A stretch of DNA of 64,000 nt from Sphingomonas sp. (GCF_024508665.1 NZ_JANINP010000002.1:100598-164597), one strand, 5' to 3'. Numbered from the stretch's first letter, positions 1 to 9,693 are shown. The notes: generated from the sequence alone by a model not told the origin. Made by a program: numbers and translations.

Positions 1-7
1 GCCGCCA

Positions 8-739
8 ATGACAGAAGCCCTTCGGATTCGCGGCCTTGCCAAGGCGTTCGACAAGCCCGTCATCGCGGGCCTCGATCTCGATATCGCCGCAGGCCAGCTC
101 TACGCGCTGCTCGGCCCCAACGGCGCAGGCAAGACGACCACGCTCCGGATGGTCACCGGGCTGACCCGGCCCGACGCCGGCAGCATCCACATTTTCGGCG
201 TGGATGCACTGGCCGATCCGATCGCGGCCAAGGCGATCACCGCCTGGCTGCCTGACGAGCCAATGCTCTACGATAAATTGAGCCCGCTCGAATATCTCGC
301 CTTCGTCGCCGGCCTATGGCGGATGGATCCGCACGTAGCGTCGGAGGAGGCCGAGCGGCTGCTCCACTGGCTCGATCTTTGGGAACAGCGCGACACGCGG
401 TGCGAGGGCTTTTCGCGCGGCATGAAGCAGAAGGTCGCACTGGCCGCCGCCTTGATACATGACCCGAAGCTGCTGATCCTCGACGAGCCGCTGACCGGAC
501 TCGACGCGGCGATGGCCCGCGCGGTCAAGGACGCGCTGCGCGAACAGGTCGATCGCGGCAAGACGGTGATCGTCACCACGCACATCCTCGAAGTCGCCGA
601 GCGCATGGCCGACCGCATCGGCATCATCGGCGGCGGCAGATTGCTCGCCGAAGGAACGCTCGACGAATTGCGCGACCGCGCCGGCACCGAAGGCATGACG
701 CTGGAGGACACCTTCATCCGGCTGACGAGCGGGGGGTGA
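8..739 (+). CDS. ABC transporter ATP-binding protein
   Basis: Cytoplasmic ATPase subunit of an ABC transporter, 243 residues, the usual length for a stand-alone nucleotide-binding domain. Walker A GPNGAGKTTT lies near residues 36-45, the signature-like SRGMKQK near 137-143, and Walker B LLILDEPLTGLD near 154-165, followed by the switch histidine in VTTHILE. The family (CcmA/YadG-like drug or lipid exporters) pairs with a separate permease, and the next gene is that permease. Its GTG start (736) overlaps this gene's TGA, so the two are translationally coupled. Only 7 bases precede the start, so the promoter is outside the window. The substrate cannot be read from the sequence. Confidence 0.93.
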   Translation: MTEALRIRGLAKAFDKPVIAGLDLDIAAGQLYALLGPNGAGKTTTLRMVTGLTRPDAGSIHIFGVDALADPIAAKAITAWLPDEPMLYDKLSPLEYLAFVAGLWRMDPHVASEEAERLLHWLDLWEQRDTRCEGFSRGMKQKVALAAALIHDPKLLILDEPLTGLDAAMARAVKDALREQVDRGKTVIVTTHILEVAERMADRIGIIGGGRLLAEGTLDELRDRAGTEGMTLEDTFIRLTSGG

Positions 740-2166
740 CCCGATTGACTCCCGGTAGCTTTGCCTGGCTGGCCCGGCATGAATTGCGCCTCGCCTGGCG
801 CGGCCGCAGACGCGGCGGCAAGCGTCAGGCGCTCGCGCTCGTGTTGCTCGGCCTCTATCTCGCGGCCGGCATGGCGGTCGCGTACTTCGTTATGGGCGTG
901 CCGATCGACTATCGCGCCGAGATCGGGATCGGCATCCTCGCTGCCTCCGTCGTCGCTCTGTCGTTCATGACCACGCAGGCAATCCTCGGCAGCCAGCAGA
1001 CCTTGTACGAAAGCCGTGACCTCGACCTGCTGCTGACAGCACCGATCGAGGGGCGCGTTGTGCTGCTCGCCAAGCTTGCGGGAATCGCCGGCGCGATCGC
1101 CCTGACCTATGCCGGGCTGTTGCTGCCCGTGGTCGTCCCGGTGGCGATCCTGGGTCACCCGCATCTGCTCGGCGTCGTCGCATTGCTCGTGGCGCTGGCG
1201 CTGACCGCGGCAGCGATCGGCATCGCCGTCACGCTTGCGCTCGCCAGCATCGCCGGCCCCCGCGCCGCGCGCACGGTCGGCCAGGTCGCCGCGGCCGTGC
1301 TAGGCGGCGCCTTGTTCCTCTTCAGCCAATTGTCGCATGGCGGTCACGGCCGGCGGTCGTCCTTCGTCGTGATATTCGACGACTTGCGCGCCTGGGGATG
1401 GGGCGAGACGGGCTGGAGCGGCGTGCCGGGCCATGCCGCATTCGGCGACCCGGTGTCGCTCGCGATCCTGCTGGCGATCGGCGTGGCGCTATTCGCGGGC
1501 ACCGGTGCAGTGCTGCAGCGCCTATTCCTGAGCGGCTATCAGGACGCCGGAATGCGGTTGAGCAGGGCGCGGCCGACCGGCAAGGCGAGCGCGCGCCTGT
1601 TCCACGCGGGCCTGTTCCGGCCGGTCCTGGCTAAAGAATGGCGCCTGCTCGCGCGCGATCCCGGCCTGGTGTTTCAAGTCATTTTGCGGCTGGTCTATCT
1701 GATCCCGCTGATGCTGGTGGCGTTTCGCGGCAGCGGCGGGCTGATCGCGCCCGGGCTCGCTTTTGCCAGCGTGCTGGTGGCGACGCAGCTCACAGGCAGC
1801 TTCGCTTGGCTGGCCGTGTCAGGCGAGGATGCGCCCGAGCTGATCGCGGTGGCGCCGGTCCATAAGCAACGCGTCGACCAAGCCAAGCTCGCCGCCGCCT
1901 TGCTGATGGCGGCGCCGATCGCCGCCTTGCTGCCGATCGCGATCGCGACGGTGGGCCGATCGCCGCTCGGCGCCTTGGTATCGCTGGTCGCCACGGCGAT
2001 CGGCGGGACGATCGCCGGGTATATCGAGCTCAAGCTGGCCAAACCGGGCCAACGTTCGGCGTTCGCCAAGCGGCGCGGCGGCAGTGCGATTGCCGGCATC
2101 CTGGGGATGATCGTCGCCGCGATCTTCGGCGGCGGCGCGGCGGCGATCACTTATTTCATCGGCTGA
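736..2166 (+). CDS. ABC transporter permease
   Basis: Membrane subunit partnering the upstream ATPase, 476 residues. The start is GTG at 736, inside the stop of the preceding gene. Several hydrophobic segments are visible: around residues 33-53, 67-80, 112-165, 180-198, 240-262, then a soluble stretch, then further segments around 310-350, 385-420 and the C-terminus ([20 protein letters not shown]). The sequence begins with a basic cytoplasmic stretch ([11 protein letters not shown]) before the first segment. I do not recognise a named family; the substrate is unknown. The 3' end overlaps the convergent ruvB by 16 bases, so no terminator fits between them. Confidence 0.82.
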   Translation: MTRLTPGSFAWLARHELRLAWRGRRRGGKRQALALVLLGLYLAAGMAVAYFVMGVPIDYRAEIGIGILAASVVALSFMTTQAILGSQQTLYESRDLDLLLTAPIEGRVVLLAKLAGIAGAIALTYAGLLLPVVVPVAILGHPHLLGVVALLVALALTAAAIGIAVTLALASIAGPRAARTVGQVAAAVLGGALFLFSQLSHGGHGRRSSFVVIFDDLRAWGWGETGWSGVPGHAAFGDPVSLAILLAIGVALFAGTGAVLQRLFLSGYQDAGMRLSRARPTGKASARLFHAGLFRPVLAKEWRLLARDPGLVFQVILRLVYLIPLMLVAFRGSGGLIAPGLAFASVLVATQLTGSFAWLAVSGEDAPELIAVAPVHKQRVDQAKLAAALLMAAPIAALLPIAIATVGRSPLGALVSLVATAIGGTIAGYIELKLAKPGQRSAFAKRRGGSAIAGILGMIVAAIFGGGAAAITYFIG

Positions 2167-3185
2167 TCGAACAAGCCATCCTGCGCGCCGGCCGGGGGGT
2201 TAAGGCCGAGATGCTTCCATCCCGCTGCGTTGAGGCAGCGCCCCCGCGCGGTGCGGGCGACCAGCCCGAGCTGAATCAGATAGGGCTCGATCACTTCCTC
2301 GATCGTGTCGCGCGGTTCGCTCAGGCCAGCAGCCAGTGTCTCCACACCGACCGGACCACCGCGATAGATGTCGGCGATCATGTGGAGATAGCGCCGGTCC
2401 ATCGCGTCGAGCCCGAGCTTGTCGACCTCGAGCCGGTTGAGCGCGGCGTCCGCGGCGATCGCATCGACCGTTTCGCGGCCGGCGACATTAGCGAAATCGC
2501 GCACACGGCGCAGCAGCCGCCCGGCAATGCGGGGCGTGCCGCGGGCGCGCCGTGCGATCTCCTGCGCTCCGTCGGGCGACACGTGGAGATCGAGTAGCCG
2601 CGCCGCCCGCGTCACCACCGCTTCCAGCTCGTCGACCGTGTAGAAATTGAGCCGCACCGGAATGCCGAATCGGTCGCGCAGCGGCGTCGTCAGCAACCCC
2701 TGGCGCGTCGTCGCCCCGACCAAAGTGAATTTGGGCAAGTCGATACGGACCGATCGCGCCGACGGCCCTTCGCCGATCATCAGGTCGAGCGCACGGTCCT
2801 CCATCGCCGGATAGAGCACTTCCTCGACCGCGGGCTGGAGCCGGTGGATCTCGTCGATGAACAGGACGTCACCGTCCTCGAGATTGGTCAGCAACGCGGC
2901 AAGGTCGCCCGATTTGGCGATCACCGGCCCGCTGGTCGCGCGAAAGCCCACCCCCATCTCACGCGCGATGATCTGCGCAAGCGTCGTCTTGCCGAGCCCG
3001 GGTGGTCCGAAGAACAGGACATGGTCGAGCGCATCGCCGCGCGCCTTCGCGGCGGAGATGAATACGCGGAGGTTCTCGCGCGCCGCCTTTTGCCCGACGA
3101 ACTCGTCGAGCGTCTTCGGCCGCAACGCTGCGTCGACATCCTCGGCTTGACGCAGGGGCGTGATCAGGCGGGCGGGTTCGTCCAT
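2151..3185 (-). CDS. ruvB: Holliday junction branch migration ATPase RuvB
   Basis: Hexameric AAA+ motor that drives branch migration of Holliday junctions together with RuvA; 344 residues, a normal length. Walker [10 protein letters not shown] is near residues 60-68, Walker [10 protein letters not shown] near 107-115, sensor 1 GATTR near 157-161 and the arginine-finger region LRDRFGI follows. The C-terminal winged-helix part contains [10 protein letters not shown] and [11 protein letters not shown]. It sits 41 bases downstream of the RcnB-like gene on the same strand, but is separated from ruvA and ruvC by unrelated genes, unlike the compact ruvCAB order common in relatives. Confidence 0.98.
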   Translation of the reverse strand: MDEPARLITPLRQAEDVDAALRPKTLDEFVGQKAARENLRVFISAAKARGDALDHVLFFGPPGLGKTTLAQIIAREMGVGFRATSGPVIAKSGDLAALLTNLEDGDVLFIDEIHRLQPAVEEVLYPAMEDRALDLMIGEGPSARSVRIDLPKFTLVGATTRQGLLTTPLRDRFGIPVRLNFYTVDELEAVVTRAARLLDLHVSPDGAQEIARRARGTPRIAGRLLRRVRDFANVAGRETVDAIAADAALNRLEVDKLGLDAMDRRYLHMIADIYRGGPVGVETLAAGLSEPRDTIEEVIEPYLIQLGLVARTARGRCLNAAGWKHLGLNPPAGAQDGLFDQPMK

Positions 3186-3226
3186 CGAACGTTCCCTACC
3201 TGTTCACGCCCCCTTTTGTCACGCGA

Positions 3227-3778
3227 TCAGTAGAACGCGTTATAGACCACGTCGGCGATGCGATGCGTCCTGATGTTGACCAGCAGCAGATCGGGTCCGT
3301 AGCGCACCCAGCGATAGCCCGGCGGCGGCGGCTCAAGGCCCATTTCCCACCACGAATCGTAATAATAAGGCGCGCTGAAGAACAGGCGCGGCAACAACAG
3401 GCCGATCGTCCAGCGGCGATAGGCCCAGCCCGGCGGATAGACCCAACCTGGACGATGGATCGGACGGAAATTGGGCGGACGTCCGGCACCGGGACGATGT
3501 GGCCTGCCGGGCCGCGGCGGTTTCGGCAACGGCGGCAGCGGCTTGACCACCGGGGGGCGCGGCGGACGGATGCCGTTGCCCGGTCCCGGCGGGCGAGGAC
3601 GCGGCGGCCGCGTTGTGGGTGGCTGCGGCCGTGGCGGCCGAACCGGCTGGATTTGGGGCCCGCCGGGTGCGGGCCTGACCGAAGCGCCAGGGGGTGGTTT
3701 GGGCCGGCCCTCCTGGGCGGCGGCGATGTCTGGCAGGATCAGCAGCAACGCGCTGGAAGCCAATAGAAGTCGTTTCAT
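3227..3778 (-). CDS. RcnB-like proline-rich secreted protein
   Basis: 183 residues from the ATG at 3778, chosen because GGAGG sits 5 bases upstream and the product then starts with a clean signal peptide (MKRLLLASSALLLILPDIAAAQ). After the signal comes a ~75-residue stretch made almost entirely of Pro, Arg and Gly, then a C-terminal domain of about 70 residues ending with YRWVRYGPDLLLVN and ADVVYNAFY. That tail is the hallmark of the RcnB family, named after a periplasmic protein affecting Ni/Co homeostasis in E. coli. Many alphaproteobacterial members have no demonstrated metal role, so the function here is open. It lies between ruvA/GFA and ruvB. Confidence 0.75.
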   Translation of the reverse strand: MKRLLLASSALLLILPDIAAAQEGRPKPPPGASVRPAPGGPQIQPVRPPRPQPPTTRPPRPRPPGPGNGIRPPRPPVVKPLPPLPKPPRPGRPHRPGAGRPPNFRPIHRPGWVYPPGWAYRRWTIGLLLPRLFFSAPYYYDSWWEMGLEPPPPGYRWVRYGPDLLLVNIRTHRIADVVYNAFY

Positions 3779-3931
3779 ACGTCCTCCCATTTCTAGCGGC
3801 GACGAACCTACGCCCGAATCCGGCGAACGGGAAATTGTTTCACAATGCCAACAAGCTGCCCGTCACAGCGAAGGAACGGCCTGACGCAAGGACGATGCGC
3901 GAAGTCACGCCAGGCCGAACGACGCGGGCGA

Positions 3932-4345
3932 TCAGCCGTAATGGTCTATACCGTCGCCGACGATCGATACCCAGCCGTGCTTGCGTCCCTCATAGACCGA
4001 GTAGTTCGGCGCCGGGAACGTCGGATCGGCGAACCCGCCGATCGCTACCGCGACGAGATCCGGATCCACGTGCGCGACATAGAAGAGAGTCGAGCCACAT
4101 TCGGTGCAGAAGCTCATATCGGCAACGCCGCCCTCGTCGCCGGTCCGCGACCATTGCCGCGATTGTCCGGACACGGTGACGCGATCCGCCGGAAACCGTG
4201 CCTGTGCCGCGAAGGAACTGCCCGAGCGCCGCTGGCAGTCCAGGCAATGGCAGACCGAGATGCGGACAGGATCGCCGACACACTCGATCGCGAGTTGCCC
4301 GCAGGCACAGGTCGCGCGGCGGACGGTCGTTGCCTCGTCACTCAT
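3932..4345 (-). CDS. GFA-family zinc-binding protein
   Basis: 137 residues with the zinc-cysteine pattern of the GFA (glutathione-dependent formaldehyde-activating enzyme-like) family: CACGQL near the N-terminus, [12 protein letters not shown] near residues 32-43 and CTECGS near 80-85. Members bind structural and catalytic zinc; most are of unknown substrate, and the name alone does not establish formaldehyde chemistry. Its ATG (4345) overlaps the TGA of ruvA by ATGA, so it is translationally coupled to ruvA even though no functional link is known. The ending is YEGRKHGWV followed by a short tail. Confidence 0.85.
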   Translation of the reverse strand: MSDEATTVRRATCACGQLAIECVGDPVRISVCHCLDCQRRSGSSFAAQARFPADRVTVSGQSRQWSRTGDEGGVADMSFCTECGSTLFYVAHVDPDLVAVAIGGFADPTFPAPNYSVYEGRKHGWVSIVGDGIDHYG

Positions 4346-4935
4346 TTCGCAGCCTTCCTCAACGCCAACCGCACCAGCGCATCCAGGCTGGCGCTTGCGC
4401 CCAGTTCCTCCTCCGCAGCACCGACCGCGGCATTGGCCTCGGCCGGCCGGAAACCAAGGTTGAGTAGCGCCGACACCGCGTCTTGCGCAGCGCCCATCGT
4501 TGCCGACACCGGGGTCAGGCTGCCGGGAACCACGCCGCCGACCTTGTCCTTCAATTCGCGAACGATGCGCTCCGCCAGCTTGGGCCCGACTCCATTGGCG
4601 CGCGCCACCATCGCCTTGTCCTGCGCGCCCACGGCCTTGGCCAGCTCGACCGGTTCGAGCACCGACAGGATTGCCAGCGCGACGCGCGCGCCGACGCCCT
4701 GTACCCCGGTAAGCAACCGGAACCAGTCGCGTTCGTCGGGGCGGGCGAAGCCGACCAGCCGGATCGAATCCTCGGCGACCAGCATCTCGGTGAAGAGCGT
4801 CGCCGCCTCACCGATCGGGCCGATCGCCGCCAGCGTCTTGGCCGAGGCCCCGACCAGATAGCCGACCCCGCCGACATCGATCACCGCATGGTCGATGCCG
4901 GTCGCTTCGAGGCGGCCACGGAGGTGCGCGATCAT
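4342..4935 (-). CDS. ruvA: Holliday junction DNA-binding protein RuvA
   Basis: Tetrameric junction-recognition subunit that loads RuvB; 197 residues. The N-terminal OB-fold starts [10 protein letters not shown] and includes VGGVGYLV. The two helix-hairpin-helix motifs are visible as [16 protein letters not shown] (about 80-95) and [16 protein letters not shown] (about 113-128). The C-terminal third is the RuvB-contacting domain ([14 protein letters not shown]). Stop and start overlap with the downstream GFA gene (ATGA). ruvC lies 2 kb upstream, separated by a LysR gene and an NmrA-like gene. Confidence 0.97.
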   Translation of the reverse strand: MIAHLRGRLEATGIDHAVIDVGGVGYLVGASAKTLAAIGPIGEAATLFTEMLVAEDSIRLVGFARPDERDWFRLLTGVQGVGARVALAILSVLEPVELAKAVGAQDKAMVARANGVGPKLAERIVRELKDKVGGVVPGSLTPVSATMGAAQDAVSALLNLGFRPAEANAAVGAAEEELGASASLDALVRLALRKAAK

Positions 4936-4977
4936 GCGCGGGACATAACCGGAACGGAGGACGCTAGGGAAGCGAAA

Positions 4978-5889
4978 TCACGCACGCCGCGCCGCGATCG
5001 CCTCGATCACGAAATCGACGAATGCCCGAACCCGCGCCGCCCGCTGGTGGCGCGACGGCATCAGCGCATAGAGCGGAAACAGCTCGTCGGACCAATCGGT
5101 CAGAACCGGCACCACCTGTCCGCTCGCGATGAGGTCTTCGGTCCCGAGCTCGAGGAATTGCGCGATGCCGGCACCGGCGACGCAGACGCCGGCCATGGTG
5201 CCGCTGTCGGAAACCATCAATCGGGCGGGCGGCGTGACCGGCAGCACCTCGTTCCCGCGCCGGAACTCCCAGGGATAGGGTCGGCCACTCGCGGCATCGT
5301 AGAAATCGATACAGGCGTGATGCGCCAAATCCGCCGGATGCCGCGGGACGCCGTGCACGGCGAGATAGGACGGCGCGGCGACGGTCAGCACGCGCGTCTC
5401 GGTCAACTTGCGCGCGACCAGCCGCCCGGCGGGTGGGTCGCCGAAGCGGATCGCGAGGTCGAATCCGTCGGCGATCAGGTCGCCGGTGCGGTCGCGCATC
5501 ACCAACTCGACACCGAGATCGGGATGCCGCGCCAGGAAATCCGGCAGCCGGGCGGCCAGCACCGCGCGCGAGAAGAAGGCATCGATATTGACCCGGAGCC
5601 GCCCGCGCACCGCCGAGACTGCCCCGGCCACGTCGAGCGCCGCTTCCTCGATCCCCTCGATCAGCGGCCCGGCCTGATCGTAGAAACGCCGCCCTTCGTC
5701 GGTCAACGACAAGGCGCGAGTGGTGCGATCGACCAGCCGCACCCCGATCCGCGCCTCAAGCCGCTGCAGCGCTCGACTCGCCCCGGACGGCGAGAGGCCG
5801 AGCGCTGCAGCGGCGCGGGCAATCGATCCCGCTTCGACGACCGCCATCAACACCGTCGCCCCGGCGATCAGCCTGCCATCATAGGGCAT
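4978..5889 (-). CDS. LysR-family transcriptional regulator
   Basis: 303 residues, standard for LysR regulators. The N-terminal winged helix-turn-helix is evident (AVVEAGSIARAAAALGLSPS, followed by ASRALQRLEARIGVRLVDR), with a periplasmic-binding-protein-like effector domain after residue ~95. It is divergent from the NmrA-like oxidoreductase starting at 5994; the 104-base gap probably holds both promoters and the LysR binding site. By family precedent it would regulate that neighbour, and possibly itself. The effector is unknown. Confidence 0.93.
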   Translation of the reverse strand: MPYDGRLIAGATVLMAVVEAGSIARAAAALGLSPSGASRALQRLEARIGVRLVDRTTRALSLTDEGRRFYDQAGPLIEGIEEAALDVAGAVSAVRGRLRVNIDAFFSRAVLAARLPDFLARHPDLGVELVMRDRTGDLIADGFDLAIRFGDPPAGRLVARKLTETRVLTVAAPSYLAVHGVPRHPADLAHHACIDFYDAASGRPYPWEFRRGNEVLPVTPPARLMVSDSGTMAGVCVAGAGIAQFLELGTEDLIASGQVVPVLTDWSDELFPLYALMPSRHQRAARVRAFVDFVIEAIAARRA

Positions 5890-5993
5890 CGGACACCCCT
5901 GCTAAAAATGCACGAATGATCTGACATAAGCGCGTTTGAATCACCAGTCTCGGGCGGCCACATCGCCTTCCATACAATGGCAAGGAGGCGATC

Positions 5994-6851
5994 ATGATCG
6001 CGGTGATGGGTGTAACGGGAAAGGTCGGCGGTGCGGTCGCGCGGCAGTTGCTGGTCGCGGGGGCCTCGGTGCGCGCGATCGTGCGCCACCGGGCCAAGGG
6101 CAAAATCTGGACGGAAACGGGAGGAGAGATCGCCGTTGCGACGCTTGACGATGCCGCCTCACTCGCCGCCGCCTTCGCCGGTGCCGAGGGCGTGTTCGCG
6201 ATGCTGCCGCCGCAATTCGATCCCGCGCCGGGTTTTCCGGGCGCGCGGGCGATGATCGCAACTTTGCGCGATGCCCTCACGGTGGCAGGGCCCGAGCGGC
6301 TGGTGGTGCTATCGACGATAGGAGCGGAAGCGAGCCGGCCCAATCTGCTCAACCAGCTCGGCCTGCTCGAGACGGCGCTCCGCGACCTTCCCTGTCGCAG
6401 CACCTTTCTGCGCGCGGCATGGTTCATGGACAATGCCGCCGGCGACCTCGCCGATGCGCGGCAGGGCGTGATCCGCAGCCATTTGCAGCCGACCGACCGG
6501 GCGATCCCAATGGTCGCCGCGGCCGATGTCGGCCGGTGCGCCGCCGACCTGCTGCTGGCGGACGACGCTCCCGACGTCGTCGAGCTGGAAGCCGCCGAGC
6601 GCGTCTCACCCGACCGGATCGCCGCCGCTTATGCCAGGACCTTGGGCCATGACGTGCGCGCTACGGCGGTGCCCCGCGACCAATGGGAAGCCGAGTTTCG
6701 CGCCGTCGGCATGACCAATCCGCTGCCACGCATGCAGATGATCGACGGTTTCAATCAGGGCTGGATCGACTTCGCCGACCATGGTGCCGGCGCCCGCAAA
6801 GCACCGACGACCATCGACCAGGTCATTGCCGATATCGTCGCGCAAGCCTGA
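5994..6851 (+). CDS. NmrA/SDR-type NAD(P)-binding oxidoreductase
   Basis: 285 residues. The atypical short-chain dehydrogenase fold starts with a dinucleotide-binding loop MIAVMGVTGKVGGAVARQL. A VLSTIGAEASRPN stretch near 103-115 and STFLRAAWFMDNAAGDL near 131-147 resemble NmrA-like and azoreductase/quinone-reductase sensors that bind NAD(P)H. No Tyr-x-x-x-Lys catalytic pair is obvious, as is usual for this group. A purine-rich GGAGGCG lies just upstream of the ATG. It is divergent from a LysR gene, a common arrangement for stress-induced reductases. The physiological substrate cannot be read. Confidence 0.82.
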   Translation: MIAVMGVTGKVGGAVARQLLVAGASVRAIVRHRAKGKIWTETGGEIAVATLDDAASLAAAFAGAEGVFAMLPPQFDPAPGFPGARAMIATLRDALTVAGPERLVVLSTIGAEASRPNLLNQLGLLETALRDLPCRSTFLRAAWFMDNAAGDLADARQGVIRSHLQPTDRAIPMVAAADVGRCAADLLLADDAPDVVELEAAERVSPDRIAAAYARTLGHDVRATAVPRDQWEAEFRAVGMTNPLPRMQMIDGFNQGWIDFADHGAGARKAPTTIDQVIADIVAQA

Positions 6852-6878
6852 ACCGCGGAGGCTCCAAACAGCGCGCGG

Positions 6879-7364
6879 TCAGCCGATCCGCCGCGCGCTC
6901 GCGAGGTGATGCGCGTGGCAGATCGCGACCGCCAAAGCGTCGGCGGCATCGGCACCGGCGATCTTCACCCCGGGCAGCAAGCGCGCGACCATCGCGTGGA
7001 CCTGCGCCTTTTCAGCATTGCCGACCCCGACCACCGCTTTCTTGACCAGCCGCGCGGCATATTCGCCGACGTCGATCCCGACGCGCGCCGCGCCGAGCAG
7101 GACGACGCCACGCGCTTGGCCGAGCTTGAGCGTCGATTGCGGGTTCATATTGACGAACACTTCCTCGACCGCCGCTACCTGGGGAGCATGATCCGCGATC
7201 AACGCCGCCAGCATCGTGTCGAGATGCGCCAGCCGGCGCGGCAGGCTTTCCTTCGCGTCGGTCTTCAGCTGGCCGTTGGCGAGGTGCGACAGCCGGTTGC
7301 CCTCGGCCCGGATCACGCCCCAGCCGGTGGTGCCGAGCCCGGGGTCGAGGCCAAGGATAATCAA
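6879..7364 (-). CDS. ruvC: Holliday junction resolvase RuvC
   Basis: Endonuclease that resolves Holliday junctions; 161 residues. RNase-H-like active-site acids are visible: Asp7 in LGLDPGLG, the Glu pair in AAVEEVF near 65-68, and the Asp pair in [12 protein letters not shown] near 138-149. The only start that fits the family N-terminus is TTG at 7364. A Shine-Dalgarno-like GGGAGAGGG lies 4 bases upstream, and that sequence is the end of the repeat element at 7369-7501. yebC lies upstream on the same strand, the usual order, but the gap between them is filled by the repeat. Confidence 0.96.
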   Translation of the reverse strand: MIILGLDPGLGTTGWGVIRAEGNRLSHLANGQLKTDAKESLPRRLAHLDTMLAALIADHAPQVAAVEEVFVNMNPQSTLKLGQARGVVLLGAARVGIDVGEYAARLVKKAVVGVGNAEKAQVHAMVARLLPGVKIAGADAADALAVAICHAHHLASARRIG

Positions 7365-7368
7365 GAAT

Positions 7369-7501
7369 CCCTCTCCCGTTGGGAGAGGGAGGGAGCCGCG
7401 CAGCGGCGGAAGGGTGAGGGCAGGTGCGGCATCACAAGTCTGCCCTCACCCTTCCCACTCGCTTCGCGAGCGGGCCCCTTCCCTCTCCCAATGGGAGAGG
7501 G
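7369..7501. repeat. Type A intergenic palindromic repeat, copy 1
   Basis: 133-bp imperfect palindrome between yebC and ruvC. Each end is a 9-bp stem hairpin (CCCTCTCCC-3 nt-GGGAGAGGG, at 7369-7389 and 7481-7501). Inside are a small hairpin (CGCTTCGCG region) and two inverted arms containing GGGTGAGGGCAG and CTGCCCTCACCC. A second, inverted and interrupted copy is at 27342-27534. It starts 8 bases beyond the yebC stop and ends 4 bases before the ruvC start, so it fills the gap. Confidence 0.85.
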
Positions 7502-7509
7502 AGTTTCGT

Positions 7510-8253
7510 TCACCCCAGTTTCTCCATCACCGCGTCGGAGACTTCGTAATTGCCCCACACGGTCTGGACGTCGTCATCGTCGTCGAGCGCGTCGATCAGC
7601 TTGAACAAGGTCGCGGCGTCGCCTTCGCCGACTTCGACCATGGTCTGGGGACGCCAGGCGAGCTTCGCGCTTTCCGCCTCTCCCAGCACCGGCTCGAGCG
7701 CCTTGGCGACTTCGTGGAGCGATTCGTTGGAGGTCCAGATTTCGTGGCCATCCTCGGACGAAGTCACGTCCTCCGCCCCGGCTTCGAGCGCCGCCTCGAA
7801 TACCTTGTCGGCGTCACCAGCCGTGGCCGGATAGGTGATGAGGCCCATGCGGTCGAAGGCATGGCTGACCGAGCCCGACGCACCGAGATTGCCGCCGTTC
7901 TTGCTCACCGCGGTGCGCACATTGGTCGCGGTGCGGTTGCGGTTGTCGGTCAGCGCCTCGATGATCAGCGACACGCCGCCCGGGCCGAAGCCCTCGTAGC
8001 GGATTTCCTCGTAATTCTCGGCGTCCCCCCGGCTCGCCTTGTCGATCGAGCGCTGGATATTGTCCTTGGGCATCGACTGCGCCTTGGCGGCGTTGACTGC
8101 GGCGCGCAGGCGCGGGTTCATGTCGGGGTCGGGGAGACCCATTTTCGCGGCGACAGTGATTTCGCGGCTGAGCTTGGAGAACATGCCCGAGCGCTTCTTA
8201 TCCTGCGCGCCCTTGCGATGCATGATGTTCTTGAACTTGGAATGGCCTGCCAT
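7510..8253 (-). CDS. yebC: YebC/PmpR-family protein
   Basis: 247 residues from the ATG at 8253, which gives the family N-terminus [24 protein letters not shown] lies a few bases upstream. The family has been described both as a DNA-binding regulator and, more recently, as a ribosome-associated factor that relieves translational stalling. [24 protein letters not shown] and YEGFGPGGV are conserved blocks. Neighbourhood with ruvC is typical. An upstream in-frame ATG at 8307 would add 18 residues that do not look like the family. Confidence 0.95.
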   Translation of the reverse strand: MAGHSKFKNIMHRKGAQDKKRSGMFSKLSREITVAAKMGLPDPDMNPRLRAAVNAAKAQSMPKDNIQRSIDKASRGDAENYEEIRYEGFGPGGVSLIIEALTDNRNRTATNVRTAVSKNGGNLGASGSVSHAFDRMGLITYPATAGDADKVFEAALEAGAEDVTSSEDGHEIWTSNESLHEVAKALEPVLGEAESAKLAWRPQTMVEVGEGDAATLFKLIDALDDDDDVQTVWGNYEVSDAVMEKLG

Positions 8254-8322
8254 TGGGTCCTCGTGGATGTTGGGCGGGTCTCTAAACCGCGTGATGCGAG
8301 TGGTCAAAGTCGCATCTTGTAT

Positions 8323-8448
8323 GATTCACGCGGAGGCGCGGAGAGACTTGGCCCAGCTCTTCGTTCGGGAGACACCGATAGAGTCGAAAAAACGCTACAC
8401 GCCGCCCCACGCCCGGCATCTTCGCGCCTCCGCGCCTCCGCGTGAATC
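8323..8448. repeat. 21-bp perfect inverted repeat pair (type C)
   Basis: The arms 8323-8343 and 8428-8448 are perfect reverse complements over 21 bases (beginning GATTCACGCGGAGGCGCGGA) separated by 84 bases. It lies between the yebC start and the stop of the flavoprotein gene, ending 9 bases before that stop. It is unrelated in sequence to the type A and B repeats. No coding capacity is seen in the spacer. Confidence 0.85.
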
Positions 8449-8457
8449 AATCTTGTG

Positions 8458-9639
8458 CTACAACGCTTCACCACACGCGACGCCTGAGGCCCAGGCCCAT
8501 TGGAAATTATAGCCGCCGAGCCAGCCGGTCACATCGACGCCTTCGCCGATGAAATGCAGGCCGGGCACGTTCCGCGCTTCCATCGTCTTCTGCGACAGAC
8601 CGTCGGTGGCGACGCCGCCGATCGTCACCTCGGCCTTGGCGAATCCCTCGGTGCCGTTGGGGTGGAAGGTCCATTCGCCCAGCCGCGTTTCGGCCGCTGC
8701 CAAGGCCTTGTCGGGCAGATCGGCGAGATTGCCGGTGAGCGCGAGGCGCTCGGCCAGCGTCTCCGCAAGGCGGTCAGGCAGCGCCGACCCCAAAGCCGAT
8801 CGCACCGTCGCCCGCGGCCGCGCGCGCTTTTCGGCGAGCAGCCAACCGGTGTCGCGATCGGGCAGGAAGTCGATCGCCACCGCCTCGCCACTTCGCCAGT
8901 AGGACGAGGCCTGCAGGATCGCCGGTCCCGACAGTCCGCGATGGGTGAACAACGCCGCCTCGCGGAAGCGCGCCCGTCCTGCACTCGCCACGACCTCGGT
9001 CGCGACTCCCGACAGGTCACGGAACAGGACATCCTCGCCGCCCAGCGTCAGCGGCACCAGAGCCGGGCGCGGCTCGACCACCTTAAGTCCGAACCGCCGC
9101 GCGACGTCATAGGCGAAGCCGGTCGCGCCCATCTGGGGGATCGACGGGCCGCCGGTGGCGATCACCAGCTTGGGCGCCGACACCGTGCGGGGACCGAGCG
9201 TCAAGCTGAACCGGCCGTCGGCATGCGCGATCTCGCCCGCACCATGGCCCAGGCTCAGCTCGACGCCGCCCTGCGTGCATTGGTCGAGCAGCATCGCCAC
9301 GATCTGCTTCGCGGAGCCGTCGCAGAACAATTGACCCAGCGTCTTCTCGTGCCAGGCGATGCCATAACGGTCGACCAGCTCGATGAAGTCGGCCGGCGAG
9401 TATCGTGCCAGCGCCGAGCGCGCGAAATGCGGATTGGCCGACAGGTAATTGTCCGGACCGGCGCGGAGATTGGTGAAGTTGCACCGCCCCCCGCCCGAGA
9501 TCAGGATCTTCTTGCCCGGTGCGTCGGCGTGATCGGCGAGCAGCACGCGCCGTCCATTCCGGCCAGCCACCGCAGCGGCCATCATGCCCGCGGCGCCGGC
9601 GCCGAGAATGATAACATCATGGGTCGCCGGAGACTTCAT
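8458..9639 (-). CDS. NAD(P)/FAD-dependent oxidoreductase, HI0933/BaiN-like
   Basis: 393 residues. N-terminal FAD-binding GAGAAGMMAAAVAGRNGRRV near 12-31 is followed by KKILISGGGRCNFTN, the marker of the HI0933-like family. A second mononucleotide motif, VIATGGPSIPQMG, lies near 160-172. The C-terminus reads HFIGEGVDVTGWLGGYNFQW, again typical for the family, whose FAD lies against that segment. Biochemical roles are mostly unproven; some relatives are bile-acid or dihydrothymine-type reductases. Monocistronic by position, with gapR 103 bases upstream. Confidence 0.9.
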   Translation of the reverse strand: MKSPATHDVIILGAGAAGMMAAAVAGRNGRRVLLADHADAPGKKILISGGGRCNFTNLRAGPDNYLSANPHFARSALARYSPADFIELVDRYGIAWHEKTLGQLFCDGSAKQIVAMLLDQCTQGGVELSLGHGAGEIAHADGRFSLTLGPRTVSAPKLVIATGGPSIPQMGATGFAYDVARRFGLKVVEPRPALVPLTLGGEDVLFRDLSGVATEVVASAGRARFREAALFTHRGLSGPAILQASSYWRSGEAVAIDFLPDRDTGWLLAEKRARPRATVRSALGSALPDRLAETLAERLALTGNLADLPDKALAAAETRLGEWTFHPNGTEGFAKAEVTIGGVATDGLSQKTMEARNVPGLHFIGEGVDVTGWLGGYNFQWAWASGVACGEAL

Positions 9640-9693
9640 CGCCGCTGCTCTGCCTCAGGTCCGGGGATAGCGCCAAATCCGCCAATACGAAAA

